A stretch of 64,000 bases of DNA from Brachybacterium squillarum M-6-3 (GCF_000225825.1 NZ_AGBX01000006.1:186001-250000), one strand, 5' to 3'; shown: positions 41,311 to 51,045, numbered from the stretch's first letter. Notes: a model not told the origin generated them from the sequence alone. Numbers and translations: made by a program.

Positions 41311-42257
41311 GCGCCCCCCGCCTCGGCATCGGCGTCATCGGCGCCGGCCGCGTGGGCGCCGTGCTCGGCGCCGCCCTGCGCGCCGAAGGCCACGCCGTCA
41401 CCGGCGCCTACGCCGTCTCCGAGGCCTCCCGGGAGCGGGCCGCGGACCTGCTGCCCGGGGCGCCGCTGCTCGACGTCCCCACCCTCGTCGAGCGCAGCGA
41501 GCTGCTGCTGCTGGCCGTGCCCGACGACCAGCTCGCCGACCTCGCCGCCGGGATCGCCGCCACCGGCCTCGTGCCGGGCGGGCAGCTCGTCGTGCACACC
41601 TCCGGCCGCTACGGCACCGAGGTGCTCGCGCCGCTCGCCGCCGCCGGCTGCGCCACCCTCGCCCTGCACCCCGCCATGACCTTCACCGGTACCGCCGAGG
41701 ACCTGCCCCGCCTGCAGGGCTGCCCGATGGCGATCACCGCCGCCGAGGCCTTCCTGCCCGTGGCCGCGGCCCTCGCCGTCGAGCTCGGCGGCGACGCCTT
41801 CGTGCTGCCCGAGGGGGACCGCGAGCTCTACCATGCGGCCCTCGCCCACGGCGCCAACCACCTGGTGGTGCTCGTCCACCAGGCCCGCGAGGCACTCGCC
41901 CGGATCGGCGTCCAGGACCCCGGCGCCACCCTGCGCCCCCTGCTGGAGGCGGCCCTGGACAATGCCCTGCGCCATGGCGCCACCGCCCTCACCGGGCCCG
42001 TCGTGCGCGGGGACGCCGGCACCGTCGCCGCCCACCTCGCGGCCCTCGACGAGGCCGACGACACCGCCGTGCTCGAGCACGAGCACGACACCGGCGCCAC
42101 CTACCGGGCCCTCGCCCGCGCCGCCCTCGAACGCGCGGGCCTGGACCCCCACACCCACGCCCGCATCCGTGCGCTGCTGGAGACGACGCCTCCCGCGACG
42201 GATCCCGCCCCGACCTCCCCGCCGAACCCGCCCCACCCGCAGGAGCCCACCGCATGA
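41307..42257 (+). CDS. Rossmann-like/DUF2520 oxidoreductase, candidate ketopantoate reductase
   Basis: A 316-residue protein with an N-terminal NAD(P)-binding Rossmann fold (GVIGAGRVGAVLGAALR, residues 9-25), AVPDDQL and HTSGRYG in the middle, HPAMTFTG, and a helical DUF2520 C-terminal domain (AALAHGANHLVVLVHQA). A Pro-rich tail ends the protein. It overlaps both neighbours by four bases and immediately precedes panC; related proteins (PanG type) act as ketopantoate reductases, so it may supply pantoate for PanC. That role is inferred from family and position. Confidence 0.75.
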   Translation: MSAPRLGIGVIGAGRVGAVLGAALRAEGHAVTGAYAVSEASRERAADLLPGAPLLDVPTLVERSELLLLAVPDDQLADLAAGIAATGLVPGGQLVVHTSGRYGTEVLAPLAAAGCATLALHPAMTFTGTAEDLPRLQGCPMAITAAEAFLPVAAALAVELGGDAFVLPEGDRELYHAALAHGANHLVVLVHQAREALARIGVQDPGATLRPLLEAALDNALRHGATALTGPVVRGDAGTVAAHLAALDEADDTAVLEHEHDTGATYRALARAALERAGLDPHTHARIRALLETTPPATDPAPTSPPNPPHPQEPTA

Positions 42258-43111
42258 CCGCCGCCCCCGTTCGAGACACCGTCCTGGTCACCACGATCGA
42301 GGAGCTGCGCACCCGCCGCGCCGCCCTGCCCGGCACCGTCGCCGTGGTGATGACCATGGGCGCGCTCCACGCCGGGCACCTGGCCCTGGTGGCCCGGGCC
42401 CGTGAGGTCGCCGACCACGTGATCCTCACCGACTTCGTGAACCCCCTGCAGTTCGGCCCCGGCGAGGACTTCACGGCCTACCCGCGGGACCTCGAGGCCG
42501 ACCTCGCCGCCGTCGACGGGCAGGTCGATCTCGTGCTCGCCCCCTCGACGGAGGAGATGTACCCGGTGCTGCCGCCCACCGTGAGCGTCAGCGCCGGAGC
42601 GGCCGGCCGGGTGCTCGAGGGCGCCGCCCGCCCCGGCCACTTCGACGGCGTCGTCACCGTGGTCACCAAACTGCTGCAGATCACGGCCCCCGACGTGGCC
42701 GTCTTCGGCCAGAAGGATGCCCAGCAGCTCGCGATCCTGCGCCGCCTGGTGGCCGACCTGAACCTGCCCGTGCGGATCGAGGCCGTGCCCATCCAGCGGG
42801 AAGGGACCGGCCTGGCCCGCTCCAGCCGGAATGCCTACCTCAGCACTGACGGCCGCGCGCAGGCCCTGGCGCTGTCCCGCGCCATCGCCGCCGCCGAGCT
42901 CGCCGCCCCCTCGCTGGGCGCCGTGCAGGCGGCGCTGGAGACGGCCCGACAGGACTCGGCGGTCGCCTGGGACTACGCGCTCGCCGTCGACCCGGTGACC
43001 CTCGCCCCCGTCGGCCCCGAGCACCGCGGCGAGACCCTCGTGGTGCTCGCCGGGTATGTGGAGGGCACCCGGCTGCTGGACGCCGCCGTGGTGTCCGTGA
43101 CAGCAGCCTGA
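42254..43111 (+). CDS. panC: pantothenate synthetase
   Basis: ATP-dependent ligase of 285 residues joining pantoate and beta-alanine. The HIGH-like nucleotide motif is [27 protein letters not shown] and the substrate region [26 protein letters not shown] and SSRNAYLS (KMSKS-equivalent) are intact. ATG overlaps the DUF2520 gene stop. The beta-alanine supplier panD lies far away at 10618. Confidence 0.97.
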   Translation: MTAAPVRDTVLVTTIEELRTRRAALPGTVAVVMTMGALHAGHLALVARAREVADHVILTDFVNPLQFGPGEDFTAYPRDLEADLAAVDGQVDLVLAPSTEEMYPVLPPTVSVSAGAAGRVLEGAARPGHFDGVVTVVTKLLQITAPDVAVFGQKDAQQLAILRRLVADLNLPVRIEAVPIQREGTGLARSSRNAYLSTDGRAQALALSRAIAAAELAAPSLGAVQAALETARQDSAVAWDYALAVDPVTLAPVGPEHRGETLVVLAGYVEGTRLLDAAVVSVTAA

Positions 43112-43154
43112 CTCGGCTGGGACACCCCGCGGGGCTCGTGGAACAATCGAGGCC

Positions 43155-44663
43155 ATGAGCCAGAACCCCACCTCTGCCGAGCCGTTGGACACTTCCGACC
43201 AGGTCGCGGTGCGCAAGTCCAAGCGGGAGCGGCTGCTGGCGCGCGGGGAGGAGGCCTACCCGGTCTCCGTGCCCGTCACCACCACCATCGCCGCGGTGCG
43301 GGAGCAGTACGGCCACCTCGAGGCCGGGGTCGAGACCGAGGACGAGGTCGGCGTGGCCGGCCGCGTGGTCTTCCAGCGCAACACCGGCAAGCTCTGCTTC
43401 GCCACCATCCAGGACGGCGAGGGCCGGCGCCTGCAGGTCATGGTCTCCCTCGCCGCCGTCGGCGAGGAGCGTCTGGCCGCCCTCAAGGCCGATGTGGACC
43501 TCGGCGACCACGTCTTCTTCCACGGCCGCGTGGGCGCCTCCCGCCGCGGCGAGCTGAGCGTCTTCGCGGACTCCTGGCAGATGGCCGCCAAGGCCGTGCG
43601 CCCGCTGCCGGTGCTGCACGCCGAGCTCTCCGAGGAGTCCCGGGTGCGTCAGCGCTCCGTGGACCTCATCGTGCGCCAGCAGGCCCGGGACACCGTGCGC
43701 CAGCGCGCCGCCGTGATGCGCTCCCTGCGCGCCACCCTCGAGGGCGAGGACTTCGTCGAGGTCGAGACCCCGATGCTGCAGACGATCCCCTCCGGCGCCG
43801 CCGCCCGGCCCTTCCGGACCCACATGAACGCCTTCGACATGGAGCTGTTCCTGCGGATCGCCCCGGAGCTGTTCCTCAAGCGGGCCGCCGTGGGCGGGAT
43901 GGAGCGCGTCTTCGAGATCAACCGGAATTTCCGCAACGAAGGCGCGGATTCCACGCATTCCCCGGAGTTCGCGATGCTCGAGGCCTACCAGGCCTACGGT
44001 GATTATGATTCCATCGCCGATCTCACCCGGCGGATGGTCCAGAACGCCGCCGAGACCGCCACCGGCTCCCAGGTGGTCACCCTCGCCGACGGCACCGAAT
44101 ACGACCTCTCCGGATCCTGGGACGCGATCACCGTCTACGGATCCCTCTCCGATTCCCTCGGCGAGGAGATCACCCCCGAGACCACGCCGGACCGCCTGCG
44201 CGAGATCGCCCGCTCCCTGGAGCTGGACCTCGACCACCCGAAGTTCGGCCACGGAAAGCTGGTCGAGGAGCTCTTCGAGCACCGGGTGGGCGATCACCTG
44301 TACGCCCCGACCTTCGTGCGGGATTTCCCGGTGGAGACCAGCCCGCTGGTGCGCGCCCACCGCGAGACGCCCGGCGTGGTCGAGAAGTGGGACCTGTACG
44401 TCCGCGGCTTCGAGCTCGGCACCGGATACTCGGAGCTGGTCGACCCCGTCATCCAGCGCGAGCGCTTCGCCCAGCAGGCAGCCCTGGCCGCGGCCGGGGA
44501 CGACGAGGCGATGCGCCTGGACGAGGACTTCCTCGAGGCCATGGAGTACGCCCTGCCGCCCACCGGCGGCATGGGCATGGGCATCGACCGGCTGCTGATG
44601 GCGATCACCGGCCTCGGCATCCGCGAGACCATCCTCTTCCCGCTGGTGAAGCCCGAGGCCTGA
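43155..44663 (+). CDS. lysS: lysyl-tRNA synthetase (class II)
   Basis: A 502-residue class II synthetase with an N-terminal OB-fold anticodon domain (about 60-165) and the catalytic core: motif 2 [20 protein letters not shown] and motif 3 [15 protein letters not shown]. An 11-residue Asn/Asp-rich extension precedes the domain. An AACAAT hexamer ends seven bases before the ATG, so transcription may start here even though panC is only 43 bases away. Followed at one base by a short membrane protein gene and by lsr2. Confidence 0.96.
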   Translation: MSQNPTSAEPLDTSDQVAVRKSKRERLLARGEEAYPVSVPVTTTIAAVREQYGHLEAGVETEDEVGVAGRVVFQRNTGKLCFATIQDGEGRRLQVMVSLAAVGEERLAALKADVDLGDHVFFHGRVGASRRGELSVFADSWQMAAKAVRPLPVLHAELSEESRVRQRSVDLIVRQQARDTVRQRAAVMRSLRATLEGEDFVEVETPMLQTIPSGAAARPFRTHMNAFDMELFLRIAPELFLKRAAVGGMERVFEINRNFRNEGADSTHSPEFAMLEAYQAYGDYDSIADLTRRMVQNAAETATGSQVVTLADGTEYDLSGSWDAITVYGSLSDSLGEEITPETTPDRLREIARSLELDLDHPKFGHGKLVEELFEHRVGDHLYAPTFVRDFPVETSPLVRAHRETPGVVEKWDLYVRGFELGTGYSELVDPVIQRERFAQQAALAAAGDDEAMRLDEDFLEAMEYALPPTGGMGMGIDRLLMAITGLGIRETILFPLVKPEA

Positions 44664-44664
44664 G

Positions 44665-44862
44665 ATGGACAGCGGATTCTGGTTCGAGGCCGGTGCCCTG
44701 GTCCCCTCCATCGGGGTGGGGCTGCTGTTCTGGTTCGTGATCCGCGCGATTCTGCGTGCGGACCGCCGGGAGCGCGAGGCCGATAAGCAGGCCGAGGCCG
44801 ATTATCGCGCCCGGCATCCCGAGGGAGATTCCTCCCCCACGCCCCCGAAAACCGACGGGTAA
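44665..44862 (+). CDS. small single-span membrane protein
   Basis: A 65-residue protein: a membrane helix at about 8-30 (ALVPSIGVGLLFWFVIRAIL), then a charged Arg/Glu/Lys segment and a Pro/Thr tail. It starts one base after the lysS stop. Small proteins of this shape occur between lysS and lsr2 in related genomes; no function known. Confidence 0.75.
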   Translation: MDSGFWFEAGALVPSIGVGLLFWFVIRAILRADRREREADKQAEADYRARHPEGDSSPTPPKTDG

Positions 44863-44885
44863 AATCACTCTTTACCATTCTCGGA

Positions 44886-44914
44886 TTGATTTCCCAGGTG
44901 GAGATCGGCATACT
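44886..44914 (+). promoter_or_regulatory. lsr2 promoter
   Basis: TTGATT (44886-44891), 17 bases, CATACT (44909-44914): a near-consensus housekeeping promoter in the most AT-rich stretch of the window (44860-44960). The predicted 5' leader is about 52 bases. The AT-richness suggests possible autoregulation by Lsr2. Confidence 0.65.
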
Positions 44915-44973
44915 GCTGGGGATTGAACGTCGTAATCCGGCGCCCAAACCCCATCAATACCGAGGAGTCACTC

Positions 44974-45306
44974 ATGGCCCGAAAGACCTACGTGGAGCTC
45001 GTGGACGACATCGACGGCGAGAAGGCGGACCAGACCGTCACCTTCTCCCTCGACGGCGTGAGCTACGAGATCGACCTGTCCGAGAAGAACGCCGAGACCC
45101 TCCGCGAGGAGATCGGCGCCTGGACCGCGAAGGCCCGCCGCGTCGGCGGTCGCCGCAGCACCAAGTCCGCCGGCTCCTCCTCGCGCGGCAGCAACGAATC
45201 CGCGCGCATCCGCGAGTGGGCCCGCGAGAACGGCTACGACGTGTCGGACCGCGGCCGCGTCGCCGGGAACATCCGCAAGGCCTACGAGGAGGCCAACGGC
45301 TCCTGA
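44974..45306 (+). CDS. lsr2: nucleoid-associated protein / xenogeneic silencer Lsr2
   Basis: An H-NS-like protein of 110 residues. The N-terminal oligomerisation domain (MARKTYVELVDDIDG...VTFSLDGVSYEIDL) and the C-terminal DNA-binding domain (SARIREWARENGYDVSDRGRVAGNIRKAYE) are complete; the AT-hook-like R-G-R, which binds the minor groove of AT-rich DNA, is present. ATG 44974 has a CGAGGAG ribosome-binding site. It silences AT-rich, often foreign DNA. A perfect 18-bp hairpin terminates the gene. Confidence 0.97.
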   Translation: MARKTYVELVDDIDGEKADQTVTFSLDGVSYEIDLSEKNAETLREEIGAWTAKARRVGGRRSTKSAGSSSRGSNESARIREWARENGYDVSDRGRVAGNIRKAYEEANGS

Positions 45307-45326
45307 GCCGACCCTCCCGCAGAACC

Positions 45327-45368
45327 CCGAGGGCCGGGTCCACCAGCGATGGTGGACCCGGCCCTCGG
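45327..45368. terminator. bidirectional terminator, lsr2 / epimerase gene
   Basis: A perfect 18-bp stem (CCGAGGGCCGGGTCCACC and its complement) with a 6-base loop AGCGAT between convergent transcription units. Confidence 0.8.
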
Positions 45369-45432
45369 TGTCTGCGCGGCGTCCGCGGATGTGCGGCGGA
45401 CCGGGCGCAATGGCGTCCGTGGCGGGGTGGGC

Positions 45433-46362
45433 TCAGAGGCCGCGGATCGCCCAGGAGGTCTCGTGAGCGGTGCCGGGCTCCAGGCGGATCACGTCGGTGC
45501 CGCTGCGGAAGGCGTCCGGCGGGCAGGACATCGGCTCGACCGCGAGGCCCAGCCGGTCGTCCTCCGGCTCCGGGCGGTCCCCGGTGTGGATCTGCAGCCA
45601 CGGCAGGTCCGGCCCGGCCGTGAGCTCCACCCCGGTGCCGCCGGGCGCGGTGACGGTGACGGTGACCCCGTCGCCGTCCCCGAGGTCGGTGAAGGCGTGG
45701 TCGATGAAGAGGTCCCCGATCACCCGCGGCGCGGCGAAGTCGAAAGGGTCCCCGGGAGCGATCGGCGCGGTGCCGGTGGGCAGCAGCCGGTCCTCGGTCA
45801 CCGTGAGCACGCTGCCCAGGCGCACCTGCAGGCTCCAGGTGTCCAGCGGCTCCGGCCCGGCCACCAGGTACGGGTGGGGGCAGACGCCGTAGGGGGCGTC
45901 GTCCCGGCCGACGTTCTCGGCCGTGACCGTGGTGCGCAGCCCGGCCTCCGCGTCGAGCGCGTGACGGACCCGCAGCAGCAGGTGGAAGGGGTAGCCGGGG
46001 GTGGGGAACAGCTCGGTGACCAGCTCCACCGCGGCCTCCTCCCGGGCGGTGACCGCGAAGGCCTGGAACGAGACCAGGCCGTGCAGGGCGTTTCCGCGCT
46101 CGACCTCGGTGATCGGCGTCTGCAGCTCCTGGCCGTCCCAGGTGTAGCAGCCGTCGCCGATGCGGTTGGGCCAGGGGGCGACGATCGCGCCGCGGTAGAA
46201 CCGCATCGGCCCGCTCGGCGGGTTGCGCACCAGCAGGTCGCGGCCGCCGAGGGTGAGGGACTCCAGGATCGCGCCGAGGGTGGAGACCTCCGCGCGGTAG
46301 CCCCCGGCGGCGAGGGTGATCAGCTCGCCGCGGTCGCGGGGCGCGGGGGTCGGGGTGCTCAT
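45433..46362 (-). CDS. aldose 1-epimerase family protein
   Basis: A 309-residue galactose-mutarotase-like protein (beta-sandwich). Characteristic parts are YRGAIVAPWPNRIGDG, NALHGLV with the catalytic-type His, CPHPYLV with a second His, and a late Glu (VEPMSCPPDAF). It interconverts alpha and beta anomers of hexoses or related sugars; the exact substrate is open. It is the last gene of the mqo-lutABC run, its ATG overlapping the lutC stop, an unusual partner for lactate genes. Confidence 0.88.
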   Translation of the reverse strand: MSTPTPAPRDRGELITLAAGGYRAEVSTLGAILESLTLGGRDLLVRNPPSGPMRFYRGAIVAPWPNRIGDGCYTWDGQELQTPITEVERGNALHGLVSFQAFAVTAREEAAVELVTELFPTPGYPFHLLLRVRHALDAEAGLRTTVTAENVGRDDAPYGVCPHPYLVAGPEPLDTWSLQVRLGSVLTVTEDRLLPTGTAPIAPGDPFDFAAPRVIGDLFIDHAFTDLGDGDGVTVTVTAPGGTGVELTAGPDLPWLQIHTGDRPEPEDDRLGLAVEPMSCPPDAFRSGTDVIRLEPGTAHETSWAIRGL

Positions 46363-47132
46363 GCCTGCTCCTGGGGGGTGGTGGCCTGTCCGGTCGATGC
46401 CTCGGCGGTGCTGTCCTCGGGCTCGGGCTCCGGCTCGGGGTCCACGAGGACCACGTGCAGCTGCCGCGGGCCGTGCACCCCCTCCACGCGCTCCAGCTCG
46501 ATGTCGCTGGTGGCGCTCGGACCGGAGATCATGGTCCAGGCGGCGGTGGGGTCCTCGTTCATCCGCTCGATGCCCTTGGGGACGCCGAGGACCACCTGCT
46601 CGGCCTCGACCACCACCACGTGCAGGTCCGGCACCAGGGTGATCGCGCGGCGGCCGGAGAGATCGTCGCCGCGCAGCACCAGGGTGCCGGTGATCGCGAT
46701 GGCGGTGTGGCAGCCGGTGAGCACTGCGTCGATGCCGTCCAGCTCGCGCGGGCTGGCCGAGCCGTCGTCGACCGTGATCTCGGCGGCGACCTGCTCGCGC
46801 CAGGCCTCGGGCAGCCCCGGCGGCACGATCACGGAGCCGGATGCGGCCAGCACCTCGGCGACCGTGGCCGCGAGGGAGGAGGGAATGGTGCGGTGCACCG
46901 TGGCGCGATAGTCCTCGATGCGCTGGGTGAGCACGTCGCGCACCTTCGCGGGGTCGGTGGAGGTCTCCTGCCGGTCGTCGGCCCGCTGGTAGGCGCGGGG
47001 CACGTCGGCCGCGGTGGTGACCTCGTCGCGGCGCGGCGCCTGCAGGGCGGTGCGCACCCGCGCCAGGATCTCCTCCCTGGCGCTCATCCCGGGGGTGCGG
47101 GTGGGGCGCTGCTGCTCGGCGCGGGCGCTCAT
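46359..47132 (-). CDS. lutC: LUD-domain lactate utilization protein LutC
   Basis: A 257-residue member of the LutC/YkgG family, third subunit of the L-lactate oxidation complex LutABC. The LUD fold has TGCHTAIAITGTLVL and the C-terminal ISGPSATSDIELERVEGVHGPRQLHVVLV. A Pro-Glu repeat and Thr/Ala-rich tail extend the C-terminus. ATG 47132 overlaps the lutB stop. A second in-frame ATG lies 15 codons later (MSAREEI). Confidence 0.92.
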   Translation of the reverse strand: MSARAEQQRPTRTPGMSAREEILARVRTALQAPRRDEVTTAADVPRAYQRADDRQETSTDPAKVRDVLTQRIEDYRATVHRTIPSSLAATVAEVLAASGSVIVPPGLPEAWREQVAAEITVDDGSASPRELDGIDAVLTGCHTAIAITGTLVLRGDDLSGRRAITLVPDLHVVVVEAEQVVLGVPKGIERMNEDPTAAWTMISGPSATSDIELERVEGVHGPRQLHVVLVDPEPEPEPEDSTAEASTGQATTPQEQA

Positions 47133-48700
47133 CGCCGCCCCTCCTCGTCCTCGGCCGAGCCGTCCGCCCCGGCACCGGGCTCCGGCTCCGGGGGAGCGGG
47201 CTGCTCGCGCTGCTCCCACCAGGAGCGGAAGGACTGCTGGGGCTTGGGCAGGTCGCGGTGGTCGGTCCAGCCCGGCACCAGCGGCAGCATGCCCGGCACC
47301 TTGCCGATGTTCTTCCCGGGCAGCACCTTGGACAGCGGCCCGGCGGAGCGCACCGCCAGGTCGTAGGCCTTGGGGGAGGACATCAGGGTGCTGGCGCCCT
47401 TCATCGCGATGTCCCACTGCCCGTGGAACTCCCCGCGCTCCCCGCGGCGACGGTCGACGTCCTGGGCGCGCAGGTGCACCAGGATCTCCGGGATGTTGAT
47501 CTTCACCGGGCACACGTCGTAGCAGGCGCCGCAGAGGCTCGAGGCGTAGGGCAGCGTCGAGTTCGGGTCGTCGGTGCCGGAGGTGCCGGTCATCTGCGGG
47601 GAGAGGATCGCCCCGATCGGCCCCGGGTAGGTGGAGCCGTAGGCGTGGCCGCCGGCGCGGGCGTACACGGGGCACACGTTCAGGCAGGCCGAGCAGCGGA
47701 TGCAGTGCAGGGCGCTGCGGCCGTCCGGGTCCTCCAGCACCGCGCTGCGGCCGTTGTCCAGCAGCACCAGGTGGAACTCCTCGGGGCCGTCGCCCTCGTG
47801 CACCCCGGTGAACAGGGTGGTGTAGGGATTCATACGCTCGCCGGTGGAGGAGCGCGGCAGCAGCTGCAGGAACACCTCGAGGTCCTCGAAGGTGGGCACG
47901 ATCTTCTCGATGCCCACCACCGAGACCAGGGTCTTCGGCAGGGTCAGGCACATCCGGCCGTTGCCCTCGGACTCGACGACGACCATCGTGCCGGTCTCGG
48001 CGACCGCGAAGTTCGCCCCGGAGACCGCCATCGAGCCGGGCATGTCCAGGAACTTCTCGCGCAGGAAGCGGCGGGCGGCCCCGGCCAGCTCCGCCGGGTC
48101 GTCGGTGATCGAGGCGTCCAGATCCGGCATCGCGGCCAGGAAGATCTCGCGGATCTCGGCCCGGTTGCGGTGGATCGCCGGCACCAGGATGTGCGAGGGG
48201 GTGTCGTCGGCGAGCTGAACGATCAGCTCGGCGAGGTCCGACTCGATGGCGCGGATCCCGGCGTGCGCCAGGGTCTCGTTCAGCGCGATCTCCTGGGTGG
48301 CCATCGACTTGACCTTGAGGATCTCCTCGGCGCCGCGCTCGATGCCCAGCGCCGTGACGATCTCCCCGGCCTCCTCGGCGTCGCGGGCCCAGTGCACCAC
48401 GCCACCGGCGGCGGTCACGGAGGCCTCGAGCTGCTCCAGCATCTCCGGCAGGTGGTCGGTGACCTGCCACTTCACGGCGCTGCCGGCGTTGCGTAGCTTC
48501 TGCCAGTCCCGCACCTCGCGCACCACCCCGGCGCGCTTGGCCTGGATGGAGGAGGTGGCGTGGTGGAGGTTGCCGCGCTGGGTCTCATTGCCGAGCTCGT
48601 CCCGGGCGGCCGCGGGGAAGCCGCGGGACCCGCGCAGGTGCGAGGAGGGGGAGGCATGCTGGGGGCGGACGGTGGGGATGCCGAGGTCGACGGTGCTCAT
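47129..48700 (-). CDS. lutB: iron-sulfur lactate utilization protein LutB
   Basis: A 523-residue protein with an N-terminal LUD domain (about 60-300) and a C-terminal ferredoxin-like domain with two [4Fe-4S] motifs, CIRCSACLNVCPVY and CGACYDVCPVKI. With LutA and LutC it oxidises L-lactate to pyruvate in a flavin-independent way. It overlaps both neighbours by four bases (ATGA), so the three subunits are translationally coupled. The C-terminus is acidic and Pro-rich. Confidence 0.95.
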   Translation of the reverse strand: MSTVDLGIPTVRPQHASPSSHLRGSRGFPAAARDELGNETQRGNLHHATSSIQAKRAGVVREVRDWQKLRNAGSAVKWQVTDHLPEMLEQLEASVTAAGGVVHWARDAEEAGEIVTALGIERGAEEILKVKSMATQEIALNETLAHAGIRAIESDLAELIVQLADDTPSHILVPAIHRNRAEIREIFLAAMPDLDASITDDPAELAGAARRFLREKFLDMPGSMAVSGANFAVAETGTMVVVESEGNGRMCLTLPKTLVSVVGIEKIVPTFEDLEVFLQLLPRSSTGERMNPYTTLFTGVHEGDGPEEFHLVLLDNGRSAVLEDPDGRSALHCIRCSACLNVCPVYARAGGHAYGSTYPGPIGAILSPQMTGTSGTDDPNSTLPYASSLCGACYDVCPVKINIPEILVHLRAQDVDRRRGERGEFHGQWDIAMKGASTLMSSPKAYDLAVRSAGPLSKVLPGKNIGKVPGMLPLVPGWTDHRDLPKPQQSFRSWWEQREQPAPPEPEPGAGADGSAEDEEGRR

Positions 48701-49482
48701 GAGGCCCTCCCGAGGATGGTGTCGGCCGGGATGAAGGGCTCCTCCTGGGTGGAGGCGAGGATCTGCGCCAGGTGCACAGGCTTCGGCTGCGCGCCGGTGC
48801 GATGCAGCTTCCCGCCGATGTTCATCAGGCAGGAAGCGTCGCCGGCGACCACGAAGTCCGCGCCGCTGGCGACGACGTTGGAGGCCTTGTCGGTGACCAT
48901 CGCGTCGGAGGTGGCGTCGTTCTTCACCGAGAAGGTGCCGCCGAAGCCGCAGCAGGTGTCGGACTCGGGCAGGTTCACCACGGTGATGCCCTCGACCGCG
49001 CGCAGCAGCTTGAGGGGGCGCGGCCCCACCTTCAGCACCCGCATCGAATGGCAGGTGGGGTGGTAGGTGACGGTGTGCGGGAAGTAGGCGCCCACGTCGG
49101 TCACCTTCAGCACGTCCACCAGCAGCTCGGAGAGCTCGTAGGTCTTCGCGGCGACCGCCTCGGCCCGCTCCTCCAGCTCGGTGTCGCCCTCGTGGCGGGC
49201 CACCAGGCGGTGCTGGTCGCGCACGCAGCCGGCGCAGGAGCCCGAGGGCATCACGATCGCGTCGACCTCGTCGAGGGTCGGCTCGTAGGTGTCCACGAAG
49301 GAGCGCACCACGGGCGCCGCCTCCGTGTAGTAGCCGGTGTTGGTGTGCATCTGGCCGCAGCAGGTCTGGCGTTTGTCGAAGACGACCTCGTGGCCGAGGC
49401 GCTCGAGCAGCCGCACGGTGGAGCGGGCGACGTCCGGCGCCATCACGTCCACCAGGCAGGTGGTCATCAGCGAGATACGCAT
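48697..49482 (-). CDS. lutA: CCG-domain lactate utilization protein LutA
   Basis: A 261-residue protein with two cysteine-rich CCG domains (KRQTCCGQMHTNTGYY and ESDTCCGFGGTFSVKN), also found in heterodisulfide reductase and GlpC, that bind an iron-sulfur centre. First subunit of the LutABC complex. The gene begins 75 bases after mqo on the same strand, so all five genes of the run may share a transcript. Confidence 0.95.
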   Translation of the reverse strand: MRISLMTTCLVDVMAPDVARSTVRLLERLGHEVVFDKRQTCCGQMHTNTGYYTEAAPVVRSFVDTYEPTLDEVDAIVMPSGSCAGCVRDQHRLVARHEGDTELEERAEAVAAKTYELSELLVDVLKVTDVGAYFPHTVTYHPTCHSMRVLKVGPRPLKLLRAVEGITVVNLPESDTCCGFGGTFSVKNDATSDAMVTDKASNVVASGADFVVAGDASCLMNIGGKLHRTGAQPKPVHLAQILASTQEEPFIPADTILGRAS

Positions 49483-49557
49483 GGGGTCCCTTCCGGGTCC
49501 GGGGTCGGCGGGGTGCGCCGGCCGGAGGGGCGACGGGGCGCGCCCCGCCGCGGGTGG

Positions 49558-51045
49558 TCAGTCGTGGTCCAGGCCGAGCGCCGTGGCGGTGCGGGCCAGG
49601 GACTCGTGCGCGGCGGCCGGGTCGTCGGCGAGCGCCGTGCCCCAGCTCGGCACCATCTGGCGGATGGTCGGGGCCCAGGACTCGCGGCGCTCGGGGAACA
49701 TCCGCTCCAGCAGCTTCAGCAGGATCTCGGTGGAGATGGAGGCGCCGGGGGAGGCGCCGAGCATGCCGCCGATGGAGCCGTCGGCCGCGGAGATCAGCTG
49801 GGTGCCGAACTGCAGCACGCCGTGCTTGTCCTTGTCGGGGGCGATCACCTGCACGCGCTGTCCGGCGGTGACCTGCTCCCAGTCCTCGGGGCGGGCCGAG
49901 GGCATGAACTCCAGCAGCGCCTCGAAGCGCTGCGCCTCGGTGGCGGCGAGCTGGCCGACCAGGTAGGTCATGAGGTCCAGGTTCGGCGGGGCCACGGCCA
50001 GCATCTGGGTGAGGTTGTCGGGCTTGATGGAGGCGAAGAGGTCCGTGTAGGAGCCGGTCTTGAGGAACTTCGGGGACCAGCCGGCGTAGGGGCCGAACAT
50101 GAGGGACCTCTGCCCGCGGACCACGCGGGTGTCCAGGTGTGGCACGCTCATCGGCGGGGCGCCGACTGCGGCCTTGCCGTAGACCTTGGCCTGGTGGCGG
50201 TCGATGATCTCGGGGTCGGTGCAGCGCAGCCACTGGCCGGAGATGGGGAAGCCGCCGAAGCCGCGGATCTCCTCGATGCCGGACTTCTGCAGCAGCGGCA
50301 GCGCGTTGCCGCCCGCTCCCACGAAGACGAAGGGGGCCCGGATCACGCGGGTGGCGCCGGTGGCGTCCCGGGACATCACGCCCCAGTCCGTGCCCATGCG
50401 GCGCAGGTCCACGACCTCCGAGCCGGTGGAGACGGTGGTGCCGACCCGCTGCGCGTAGTCGAACAGCAGGCCGGTCAGCGCGCCGAAGTCGACGTCGGTG
50501 CCGTCGGGGGAGTGGGTGGCGGCGATGGTCTCGGTGACCGGGCGGCCCTCGGTGATCAGCGGCGCCCACTCCGCGAGCTGGGCGTGGGAGGTGGTGAAGC
50601 GCATCCGGTCGAACAGCGGGTTCGCGCTCAGGGCCTCGTGGCGGCGGCGCAGGTAGTCCACGTTCTCCATGCCGTGCACGAAGCTCATGTGGGGCACGGT
50701 GCGGATGAAGTCGGAGGGGTCGCCGATGCGGTCGTTCTCCACCAGGTGGGCCCAGAACTGGCGGCTGACCTGGAACTGCTCGTTGATGGAGATGGCCTTG
50801 GCCGGACTGACGGAGCCGTCCACGTCCTGCGGGGTGTAATTCAGCTCGCACAGCGCGCTGTGGCCGGTGCCGGCGTTGTTCCAGCCGTCGCTGGACTCCA
50901 GGCCCAGGCCGTCGAGCTTCTCCAGCACCTGGATGTCCCAGTCCGGCTCCAGCTCGCTCAGCAGCGCCGCCAGGGTCGCGCTGGCCACGCCCCCGCCGAT
51001 CAACACCGCGTCCGCGCGCGTGACCTCCAGCCGCATCTGCGCCAT
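49558..51045 (-). CDS. mqo: malate:quinone oxidoreductase
   Basis: FAD-dependent membrane-associated enzyme of 495 residues, oxidising malate to oxaloacetate with electron transfer to quinone. N-terminal dinucleotide fold VLIGGGVASATLAALL, then NNAGTGHSALCELNYTP, HMSFVHG, PFVFVGAGGNALPLLQKSGI and the C-terminal GASPGASIS. It stands in for or assists malate dehydrogenase in the TCA cycle. ATG 51045 has CGGAG; a longer frame to 51438 was rejected. Grouping with lutABC suggests joint use of lactate and malate. Confidence 0.96.
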   Translation of the reverse strand: MAQMRLEVTRADAVLIGGGVASATLAALLSELEPDWDIQVLEKLDGLGLESSDGWNNAGTGHSALCELNYTPQDVDGSVSPAKAISINEQFQVSRQFWAHLVENDRIGDPSDFIRTVPHMSFVHGMENVDYLRRRHEALSANPLFDRMRFTTSHAQLAEWAPLITEGRPVTETIAATHSPDGTDVDFGALTGLLFDYAQRVGTTVSTGSEVVDLRRMGTDWGVMSRDATGATRVIRAPFVFVGAGGNALPLLQKSGIEEIRGFGGFPISGQWLRCTDPEIIDRHQAKVYGKAAVGAPPMSVPHLDTRVVRGQRSLMFGPYAGWSPKFLKTGSYTDLFASIKPDNLTQMLAVAPPNLDLMTYLVGQLAATEAQRFEALLEFMPSARPEDWEQVTAGQRVQVIAPDKDKHGVLQFGTQLISAADGSIGGMLGASPGASISTEILLKLLERMFPERRESWAPTIRQMVPSWGTALADDPAAAHESLARTATALGLDHD

